Source of the DNA: Camillea tinctor
Taxonomy: Eukaryota > Ascomycota > Sordariomycetes > Xylariales > Xylariaceae
DNA: 64,000 nucleotides
Reading direction: 5' to 3'
Assembly (NCBI GenBank): GCA_022578605.1
Contig: MU394063.1
Coordinates: 248,001 to 312,000 of the forward strand
The translations under genes and the position numbers were made by a program. How positions within the stretch are numbered: position 1 is the first letter of the stretch; each line of letters begins with the position of its first letter. Under the pieces are notes generated by a model. The model searched no databases and had not been told where the DNA came from. It was given only the letters and a program-made list of their open reading frames with translations. Of this stretch, positions 37,043 to 46,330 are shown piece by piece.

Positions 37043-37946
37043 TTATTCCTTTTTTTTTTTTTTTTTTGTCTGCTTCCTGCTTTCTTTTTTTGTTGCTTTT
37101 TTCTTCGTGTCGATTCTAAATCCTGTGTTATTGTGGTTGTGCTTAAGTTTAGAGCTTTTAGTCTAGGTTAACACATGTATGCACCTTGCGAAGTACCATA
37201 TCATATATTACTATATCCGGGGTTTATCGAGGCGAGTCGATTACCATTCTGAGAATATTATGCAAAGCAAACGAACGTCGTAGTGCATTAGCACCTATAC
37301 TACCCTAGGCAGGCTGGCGGCTTTCCTATCTACCAGCTAATTAACCTACCAGAGATCTACATACAACCAGAAAAGAAAGTGTTTCACGTATTTACGTTGT
37401 ATGGTCATTATGCCATTCCAGCTGGTATGAGTAAGGAATGAGGTGGTCTATGTGACTCGTGAATGAGAAAAGGGAAAATGGACTTTGGCGTTAGCTAGGC
37501 AGATAACAGGGAAAGGTAGACCGAAAAGTAGGCAAGACTGCTTGTTGCTAGATAAAATGTAGTGACGCCTATTTATCTATGCAATGTGGTAAAAGTTACC
37601 TTGCTATTGGTTCATGCACGCTATGTGTTGGTTTCATTTTTTTCAGTTTTCATCGTTTAGGGAGTATGGTACATTTGAACTTCATCAAAATATGTGACTC
37701 CCGGGACACTTGGGTGAGTGCCTCCCCGTATGTCCCATTGATAAGGGGTGGGTGGTTTGGTGAGAAGCAAATGGTATTAAAGAGGCCTAATACCAGGTAT
37801 TCTGATTTTAAGGCTACTACTGAGTTATAATTTATTGTTACTCTCCTCTCCCCCCCTTTAAATATTCCTCCACGTCCAGAAATCATGACGGACTGAATCG
37901 CATGAGTACCTATTTGATACAAGGCACCCCGAATTTGAACTTCAAA
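37043..37946. other. divergent intergenic region
   Basis: 0.9 kb between the 164-aa gene (-) and the membrane-ankyrin gene (+), so it holds both promoters. A T-rich block (37048-37100) lies just upstream of the minus-strand start. Short ORFs of 76-103 codons on both strands at 37579-37958 overlap each other and have no domain. Confidence 0.5.
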
Positions 37947-40900
37947 ATGGGCTCCCACTGGGGCTTAGTATTTCTTCTAACGCTATGGCGCGTTGGTTCT
38001 GCCGTAGCGGATGATGGTGAAGACTTTTCCAACAATCTATTTTCAGACCTGGCGCCGTAAGTTGTTAAATAGTTAATATTTGCAGGATAACGTGTATCTA
38101 ACTATATACTCTATAGCGTTCTTACGCTTTTTGGCGAGCGTGTGTGTATGCAATTTATGAGCCAGGCGGTCGGATTGGCAGATTGTATACTATTGGCCAT
38201 GGTTCCTCTCGGTATCATTACCACTATCGTGAGTGCGATCCGAGTGGGAGGGCCGACATGGTCGAAAGCAGTTATCGGACGAGCCAGAGAGAATCTTTCA
38301 GCAGCTGAAATCGAGCTTATGTCCTCTACGTCGAGGGAAACATGTGAACTCTGGAACGGTCGCAACGTCATAAGATGTCAAGGATCTGCTCGTATCTGGC
38401 AATTCATCTGTCTGGTTTCAGATAATCCTCACACGGAACCTCAAGAAGACCATCCCAATACAATAGAGTACAAGACACTAAATGATGCACTTGACTCGAA
38501 ATTGATAGCAGAGACAGGTTAGGAGTTGCCGAGAACTATAGAGGCCATGGAACTAACAGGTACTTTAGATGTCACCGGTCTTAAGCATGCCTATATTCGG
38601 TATGGAAAACTTCGCTCTTCCCTATGGTCGAACATCAGTCACTTTATGAATCGAGTCAGGATACTTCGTCCCTTACTTAGACATCCCCACAAACATGGTG
38701 AAAAAAACCATGATCCGGAAGCAGGCAACCAAAACCCCAAAACGAGCGCGTCTACCATTCAATCTAAGAAATGCAGGAAGATTACAATTATACAGGACAG
38801 TGATCCTAATGCCCCTAACTTATCACTAAACTGCCATAACAGAGTCAACCGGGCCGAGATTTACCTGATGGCCGTCGTCGGCATCTTGATTCAGGCTGGT
38901 GTCCTGGTCTTTTCTGGATTTATCACCTATTATCGCCCTATACAACATAGGTTTCAGAAGGACGACAACGCTGTCCAAAAATATGCTTTTCCATGTTTTG
39001 CTGCTGGAACTGGTACCCTAGTTCTTGGCATGTTCTTGTGCGCATTTATTATAGAGCGAAGTACCGAGGAGAAATTTTACGCCCCTGCCGAAGGGGCCCA
39101 ATTCTGGATTATCTGGCTACAGAAACACCATGTTGTCAATGACCAGGTTTTCAGGCCTTACGCGGTTTACCCTACAAGTAATCGGACATTTATCACAACA
39201 TCCCGTCGAAGCTCCGGATTAGATAGTGAAAAAAGGAACGACAACAAGCAACGGAGTGACAACAATGACAGTGCAGCCGAAACTCATGAACCCAAATGGG
39301 GTTTCTTCGAATGGTTTCACTCCAAATGGCTTTGTTTAATACGATCTCACTCGTGGCTAGAATGGCTGACCCTGATCGGCGCTTTCATTTCCCTAGTAGG
39401 CTTCGTTGTTCAGTTTATTGGACTGCGGGGGCTGAACTGGACGGCATCAGTTGCACAACTTATCGCTATCGCCATCATGACTGCTGCTCGGACATGGGTC
39501 CGCCGTGGGCTCGCAAAACCTCCTGAATCAACCCCCGTAACATCACACTTCGAACTCGACTGGTTTGCACTCACTTTGAACGATTGTAAGACTGCACCAT
39601 GGATGAAAAGAGAGGGGGAGGAGCCAGACGAGAACCAAGACAAGACATCCCCTAGCGACCCAGCAAAAGAAAATGTTTATGAATGGACGATCTTCAGTGG
39701 ACAGGAAAGAGAATATAAGCCACTGGGCAACGATCCAAACGAACCCGAGCACCAGGAGTCATCTGCACAAGAGGCCATTACCATACGGAAGGAGTTGGGA
39801 AATCTTGCTAACTGGCAAGGGCCAGCGTCAGAAGAAGCTGTCCGACTATCGGAAGTGATTGAAGCAGTGGCAGACACTTTTCTCCCATGGAAAAAGGACT
39901 CCAATCCTAAAACCTACACATGGATCCTTCCAGTAAGGTACAATATGGCGACTAGTCCTACAATAGGATCTCAGCCTACGACGGAATCTCAGTCCACAGA
40001 GGAACCAAATGATCAAATATCCATAATATTAAAGCACGATGGGAAAGGTTGGAGAATACCTACAGCAGACATCGAAGCAGCCTTGTCGTTATGGATGTAC
40101 TCTGCCAGGAGCCAGGAGGATGTCCAGGACCAAAGGCAAGAATCTAAAAGCTCGGAATCCCCAAGCCATAGGGACAAAAACACTAGACTACGTTTCAGGG
40201 GAGAGAGGAAGCTTAGCCTGAGGTTGTTCGGCCCAAGTAGATACAAGAAGCACTTGGTTCAGGATCTTGAGTGGTGGATGCCAGATATTGTCCCTGAGGT
40301 CTCGACACTGGAGGATATCCCAGAAGACCTAAAATCGACTCTACGTGAGAGGAGGGTTGGATTTACGAAACAGAAAGCTCTAGGTGGTGAACTCCACGAT
40401 CAAAGAAAGACGAGCCTGTTTTACAACATAAAAAATGACAAAGATGAGAACAATCATGATTATGGGTGGGTGTATGATTATGGGTGGATGTATGAAGGTG
40501 GGAGCGAGGATGAAGGTAAGAGCGAGGATGAAGGTGGGAGCGAGGATGAAGGTAAGAGCGAGGATGAAGGTGAGAGCAAGGATGAATATGAACACATAAC
40601 AGAGAACAGCAACTTGGATGGAAGTTTCGAGTCATTCCATGAGGACACGGGCAGCAAGGGAACTGTTGCAGTTGAAAGCTATGATGCTTTGGAAAGACTT
40701 TTCTCCAGAGATCTGCTTTTTTCTTTCATTGTCGCAACTGTTAAGGCACCAGAGTTTTCTACCAGAATTGCATCGGTTGTGGGTGCGATTGACTACACCG
40801 ACGCGATGAAAAGCTGGAAACCGCCCAAATTACAGAACAATGACCTGACAAGGTTGGCCCAGACGATGGAAAAAGAAGGGTTTGGAACTTTGTCTGAGGC

Positions 40901-42812
40901 CTATCTCGACCTCATCGTGCCATTCAGCATCGAGAACAAGCTGCCCCGTCTCGATTCTCTGATAGAGATGGCTCAAAAGCAAGCGTACGAATATGAAAAA
41001 GCACACGAATGGTATGGCTTGACAGATGTTGCTTTATGGCTAGCTGGTTTGGCTATGAGATTGGACCCTCATAAGGATTGCGCCTGTCCACGGCTCATAG
41101 CCGTATGCCTCGACTTTCTTCGCCGAATGGATTCTGCGAGAAAACTGCAAAAAGAAGAAGGAAGATATGGTGATGGGTTAGTGCTCAGCAGAAAGATACT
41201 TATGAAAAAGCTTGCTACTGCGAGATGGCCAAATATATCACTCTTTCATCATTTAATAAGAGGAGGGGATCCCCTGTGGAAAACCGGCATCCTTAAGAAG
41301 GTGCTTCATGGCCCTATCATAGATTCTAGGGCGATTGTTCCTGAAAGTTTCCAGATAAATGGGACTTATAGGGCGGAGGCTCTGTCATACGATTGGAGCG
41401 ACAGTGATTCCATGAAAGTAAGACAGCCGGACTCTTTCGGTTGGTGTCCGATCCACTATGGAACCCTGAGGGAATACTATCGCATGATGCATTATAACGA
41501 ACCTCGCCCGGGTCATTGGGAACATATTTTTCTCCAGACAGCGGGTTCGTCCTTGTCCGATAACTGTTTCCAAAGGGACTTTAGAGGATGGACGCCTCTA
41601 CACTATACTTGTCTTATGGGTGATAAACACAATACCGTGCATCTTTTGGAACATAATGTCATAGATGCAAATGCTGTTGGGAATGACGGGGTCACACCAA
41701 TGCATTGCGCTGCGAAGGGGGGTAATATCGATGCGGTGGATAGTCTCTTGCAAAACGGATATGTCTGCGAGTCACAGGGCGGTAAAAGGTACCGAGATTA
41801 CAACGAAAGAGCTCCAATTCATTTGGCTGCAGTGGAAGGAGATATCGACGTGGTCAAAGCATTGATATCTGATATCGGCCTTCAGGATCGCTTTGGCTGG
41901 ACACCTTTGCATTTGGCTGCTTTATACGGTCATGGTGAAGTGGTCGAGTACTTCATGACATTTCCTAGCACCAACAAAGACCTGCAGGATTACAACCTTA
42001 ACACGCCATTACATCTAGCACTTCAGCATAAGAGAGACAAGGTTGTCAAGGTATTGCTAGAAGCTGGCGTGGACGTGAACAACAAATCAGCTGACGGGAA
42101 AACCCCACTCCACGATGCAAGTACGGTAAAAAGTGTACAAAGGCTTCTCCGAAAGGGAGCAAATAAAAATGCTGCCGACAATTCAGGACGCACTCCACTA
42201 CATCTTGCTGCTTCGGGCGAAAATGAAGAAACATTCCGCTATCTAATCGAAGCAGGCGCGGATATCAATCTCCCTGACGATCAAGGTCGCACTCCACTCT
42301 ACGAGGCAGTTTCATCTGGAAGAGAAACTAAGGTCCTGCTTCTCCTCGAAAAAGGCGCGAATATCAATCACACTGACAATAATGGCGTTACTCCACTCCA
42401 CGTGGCAATTGAACACCGGGCAGAAGAAACTATCATCCAGCTTCTTCTCGACCATGGCGCTGACACCACAACATATTCTGGTACTTGGGGGTCGCCGTTG
42501 AGTACATCGGTAGCGAGAGGATACCTCAGCGCCGTCAAGGTATTGGTAGAGCACGATAAGAAATTAGAAGAGAAGAAGAGAGCAGTGCTTTTTAGAGACC
42601 TTCATGGAAACACAGCATTACACGCAATAGGCCTCATCGACGTTAATTCTTGCCCGGTATGGGAGGATATCATCAAGGAGCTCATTGATGCAGGGGCCGA
42701 TGTCAATGCGAAAAATAACCAAGGTCAGACGCCGTTGGGTATTGCTCATATGTGGAATGAGGAAAAGATTGTGTATGCGCTTCGAGAGATAGGGGGGGAA
42801 GAGAGGCGATGA
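37947..42812 (+). CDS. large secretory-pathway membrane protein with C-terminal ankyrin repeats (1584 aa)
   Basis: Exons are 37947-38056, 38117-38517 and 38569-42812 (introns 60 and 51 nt). The start was chosen because exon 1 encodes a signal peptide (MGSHWGLVFLLTLWRVGSAVA). Hydrophobic helices follow at about residues 50-75 (VGLADCILLAMVPLGIITTI), 266-292, 310-333, 435-455 and 464-481. The block AIRVGGPTWSKAVIGRAREN plus TCELWNGRNVIRCQG is a signature I associate with a widespread, uncharacterised Pezizomycotina family. An acidic tandem-repeat segment sits at about 800-845. From about residue 1173 to the end there are roughly ten to twelve ankyrin repeats (GWTPLHLAALYGHGEVVEYF, GRTPLHLAASGENEETFRYL, GVTPLHVAIEHRAEETIIQL). 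It may be a membrane-anchored sensor or scaffold; this is inference. Intron 2 removes an in-frame TAG at 38521. Confidence 0.85.
40461..40586 (+). repeat. 18-bp coding tandem repeat, seven units
   Basis: Seven in-frame 18-bp units inside the membrane-ankyrin gene. The first two encode YGWVYD and YGWMYE; the next five encode GGSEDE, GKSEDE, GGSEDE, GKSEDE and GESKDE. Units 40497-40586 alternate almost perfectly. This makes an acidic linker between the membrane part and the ankyrin part and is likely to vary in copy number. Confidence 0.95.
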
Positions 42813-43204
42813 GATTGTAGTCGGGGATTCTCTTTTTCTTATTGGTGTATATTCTTTTACGTCGTCCTCATTTATAGCGTATTCTCCACTTCCTAGCTTG
42901 GTTCTGGTATAGGGGCATTATAGGGGCATTCGAGTGGGTTATGACATAATTCCCCAGATGTGTGTAGGGGTCTTAGGAGTTGGGGGGTATAAACTAGACA
43001 GTATCAACATCGCCTATACATACACATCCTCCCTCATACGCACGTGAGCAAGAACATCTCTTTTCCGGAATAACTTCTTATAGGGTGTTAGTTATTTCCC
43101 GGATTGACTGGTCCCATATTCCTATTCCTCTATCTCTATTACGTATCCAAGGTATACTCCTCCTAGTTAATATAATCCTGATTTAGCTCCTGCTAGGCGT
43201 TACC
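42813..43204. other. short intergenic region, nothing recognised
   Basis: 392 nt between two plus-strand genes. It has a tandem duplication of TAGGGGCATT (about 42911-42931) and a pyrimidine-rich stretch before the next start. No gene. Confidence 0.5.
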
Positions 43205-44093
43205 ATGGAGGACAGAGTCACGCAACTCGTGAACACAGTTTGGGATGACCTCCAAAAGACCCCGGAAGACCAGCGATTTTGTAAGTGATAAAATGACTAC
43301 CAGCCGGGCATATGAGGGACCTCTATGTGTCTTCAGTCTCTTTCCCATCCTAATGATTTGAGAGGACAATGTTCAGACTAACATCGCCTAGTAATCGCCA
43401 TAGCCGGGATACCAGGCTCAGGTCGGTAACCCTCCAAGTTCAAACCCCTCACTCACCCCCCTCATCCACCACTCAATGACCCTACACCCAGGCAAAACCA
43501 CCCTCTCCCAAATCCTCACCCAAGCCATCAACACCCGCCACGCCGCTGCGCACCCAAACTCACCCCCCATCGCCGCCATGGTGCCCATGGACGGCTTCCA
43601 CCTGACGCGCGCGCAACTCGACAAGATGCCCGACGCGGCCCTGGCGCACGCCCGGCGCGGCGCGGAGTTCACCTTCGACGGGGCGGCGTACCTCGCGCTG
43701 GTGCAAGCCGTGCGCGAACGCCCCTCCTCCCGCGTGATCGCGGCGCCGAGCTTCGACCACGCGATCAAGGACCCGTGCGAGGGGGACATCAAAGTGGGGC
43801 CGGCGCAGCGGCTGGTGGTGTTCGAGGGCAACTACGTGTGCCTGGACCGGGGGCCGTGGCGCGAGGCCGCGGGGCTCATGGACCGCAGGTGCTTCGTCGA
43901 GGTGGACTTTGAGGTGGCCCGCAGGAGGCTGATCAAGAGGCATGTGAGGGCGGGCATTGCGGCGGATGAGGAGGAGGCGGCGAAGCGCGCGGATGAGAAT
44001 GATTTGGTCAATGGGAAGGAGATTGTGGCGGAGAAGGTGGGTGTGCATGAGGTTATTGTGAGTAGGGAGGATGATGCTTGGGTGCATGAGTGA
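43205..44093 (+). CDS. P-loop nucleoside/phosphoribulokinase-like kinase (YFH7-type)
   Basis: Exons are 43205-43280, 43392-43421 and 43492-44093, giving 235 aa. The Walker A loop IAGIPGSGKTTLS is built across intron 2, which interrupts the codon of the glycine before Lys. The rest fits the uridine-kinase/phosphoribulokinase/pantothenate-kinase group: PMDGFHLTRAQLD (Asp and substrate loop), RRGAEFTFDG, APSFDHAIKDP, RLVVFEGNYVCLD (Walker B-like) and RRRLIKRHVRAGIA (lid Arg). Yeast Yfh7 is the best-known fungal relative, but this protein is shorter; the true substrate is unknown. The donor of intron 2 is the unusual GTCGGT; it is required because the nearby GTAACC would destroy the P-loop. Exon 3 is very GC-rich. 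Confidence 0.88.
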
Positions 44094-44552
44094 GAGGGGG
44101 AGAAGGAGAGATGCATTCTCACTGAGTATTTATGAATATTTTTAAGGCATGAGCTCAGAGTGAGCATAGAGACCTAGAGTAACAAGACGAAAACATAGAT
44201 GAAACGATCAGAATTATTCCATCTCACTGCTGGTTGAAGGTGCTTCTATGTATAAGGAGGGAGATAATACCCCTTATATTGTCTTACCCGATATACCCCC
44301 ATATAAAGTTACCTTCCTTTTAATGCATCAAAGATATAGCGTAATGGTTAAATTTATATCGCCCGGTCTTATCTTGTCCTATCTCTTCTATCTTATCTTA
44401 TCAGACCCAGAAAATTTCCTATGACCTGCAATTCCGCCTACCAGTTGCCAGGATGCGATTTTCATACTTTATACCAATTGGAAAGCATTCTTAGAGAATA
44501 CGCTTTCGCTTTTATAAATCACGAATTTCTTTCTTTTCTTTTCTTTTTCACA
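44094..44552. other. intergenic, promoter and leader of the Nop13-like gene
   Basis: 459 nt. It contains TCTTATC repeats (44367-44402) and a TTTCTTTTCTTTTC pyrimidine tract right before the start codon at 44553. The frame is open from an upstream ATG at 44421, but the leader-encoded peptide is not similar to the family. Confidence 0.5.
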
Positions 44553-45836
44553 ATGTCTGCTGACGAAGTAGAAATGGAAAGCCCGGTATCATCACCGCCG
44601 GCCGATTCCTCAACCTCACCCTCCAAGAAACGCAAGAACCAGATCGACGAGATCGAAGTAGATCTCTCCTTGCCCGAACCTCCGTCCAAGAAAGCGAAGC
44701 GACTCCTCAAAAAAGGAAAACCCTTGCCCGAGAAGCCCAAGAGTGACGATGAGGCCGATGACGGTCTGCCTGTAGCCAAGGTTGGCAAGGATGGCAAGCC
44801 GAAGCGCTCGGAGCATGGTATTTGGATAGGGAACTTGCCCTTCACGGTCACTCGCATTGAGCTCTTCAAGTGGTTCGTAGAGAGCTCTGGCGGCGCCATA
44901 AAAGAGGAGAACATCACGCGGGTCAACCTGCCCACGAGCAAGGATAAGAGACCGCAACACAACGGCGCCGAGACACCGAAAACCCCCCAGAACAAGGGCT
45001 TCGCCTACGTGGACTTCGACTCCGAGCCTGCCGCCGTCGCCGCCATGGCGCTCACCGAGACAGAGATAGCCGGGCGCAAAGTGCTGATAAAGAACTCCAA
45101 TTCGTTCGAGGGGCGGCCGCAGAAGGAGAACAGCGGCGGGGACGCACCGGGGGCCGCAGCCAACGCGAGCGAGGGCAAAGACAAGAACCACAACGCGAAC
45201 CCGAACGGGAGCCGCAAGATCTACGTCGGCAACCTGTCCTTCCAGACCAGCGAGGACGACCTGCGCGCGCAGTTCGACAAGTGCGGCGAGATCGAGTGGG
45301 CCAAGGTCGCCACCTTCGAGGACAGCGGCAAGTGCAAGGGCTACGGCTGGGTCAAGTTCAAGGAGCCCGAGGCGGCGGCATGGGCCGTGAAGGGGTTTGT
45401 CAAGATAAAAGAGGATGTCGAGACCGAGGACGACTTCCGGGACGCCGAGGATAAGGAGGTCGCCGCGGAGCGGAAGTTCAAGATGCGCAAGTGGTGGGTG
45501 AACCGCCTGCGCGGACGGGAGCTGAAGATCGATTTTGCGGAGGATGATCAGGTCCGGTATAAGAAGAGGTTTGGCAAGGACAAGCCGCCGAGGAATGATA
45601 GGGGGGCACCGCGCGACTCGCGGCGGAATGGGAATGGGAATAGGGATAGGCAGGGACCTGCTGGGAAGGAGGGTACGGGGGATAACACAGCTTCTGCTGC
45701 GCCGAGGAAGGAAAACACGAGGGGTGATGCCGCTTCTGCGGCACCGAAGAAAGATACCTATGGTGATGCGGCTGTGGCGTCGTATCTTACGGGCGCCGCG
45801 GTCAAGTCGCAGGGTAAGAAGATTACGTTTGATTAG
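44553..45836 (+). CDS. NOP13: Nop13-like nucleolar RNA-binding protein (two RRMs)
   Basis: Nop13 is a nucleolar RRM protein linked to pre-rRNA/ribosome biogenesis. Single exon, 427 aa from the ATG in ACAATG at 44553. This start is preferred over an in-frame ATG 44 codons upstream because the protein then begins MSADEVEMESP, acidic and typical, directly after a pyrimidine-rich leader. The N-terminal ~85 residues are charged with KKRK and KKAKRLLKK (NLS-like). RRM1 (about 88-190) has RNP2 IWIGNLPF and RNP1 KGFAYVDF, with an insertion in the middle. RRM2 (about 222-320) has RNP2 IYVGNLSF and RNP1 KGYGWVKF. The tail is Arg/Gly/Asn-rich with two near-identical GDAASAAP(K/R)K-type units. Confidence 0.9.
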   Translation: MSADEVEMESPVSSPPADSSTSPSKKRKNQIDEIEVDLSLPEPPSKKAKRLLKKGKPLPEKPKSDDEADDGLPVAKVGKDGKPKRSEHGIWIGNLPFTVTRIELFKWFVESSGGAIKEENITRVNLPTSKDKRPQHNGAETPKTPQNKGFAYVDFDSEPAAVAAMALTETEIAGRKVLIKNSNSFEGRPQKENSGGDAPGAAANASEGKDKNHNANPNGSRKIYVGNLSFQTSEDDLRAQFDKCGEIEWAKVATFEDSGKCKGYGWVKFKEPEAAAWAVKGFVKIKEDVETEDDFRDAEDKEVAAERKFKMRKWWVNRLRGRELKIDFAEDDQVRYKKRFGKDKPPRNDRGAPRDSRRNGNGNRDRQGPAGKEGTGDNTASAAPRKENTRGDAASAAPKKDTYGDAAVASYLTGAAVKSQGKKITFD

Positions 45837-46330
45837 AAGTACGTACCGAGAGGTAATTAATAGGTATTTTGATTTGGACTTTGCCGTATCTCGATGGATT
45901 TGTTGTCTTGTTAACGAAAATAACAAATATCTTGGAAATAAAGGTGGATGTAGTGTTCATATCCATTCACAAACTCATCTCCTCCACCTTGCACTGTCCG
46001 TGCTGGGAGTCTGATATGTCAAGGGCTGGTATGAAAGTGCGCTTGAGAATTACAACAAGGGGCTCATAATTTATTGTTATTCAGATTCGATGGGACTTGA
46101 TCTTGTATATCGTACTATTATTTGAAAACCCTCAGAGTATACTAAGTGTCAAGTTCAAAGAAAAGGAATAGGGGTTTATGAATAGAGTCCATCTTCGCTA
46201 GAACTGGAACATATTTTTTTCTACCGCAACTACATGTTCTAAACCTTTTCTCCTTTCACGGCTTTTCAGTTTTCCTAAGAAAAGGGGATGGCCTGAGACA
46301 GCCACCACACAATAGACAATACTTTGCCTT
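45837..46330. other. convergent intergenic region
   Basis: 494 nt between the Nop13-like gene (+) and the FluG-like gene (-). It holds both 3' flanks; no gene or notable repeat seen. Confidence 0.55.

Noticed and set aside
44331..44385. tRNA A-box-like TAGCGTAATGGTTA
   Set aside because: No B box or cloverleaf downstream; the following sequence is a TCTTATC repeat.
44616..45926. 436-codon minus-strand ORF opposite the Nop13-like gene
   Set aside because: Antisense shadow of a real two-RRM gene; composition is biased to Leu/Arg/Val repeats and no motif is present.
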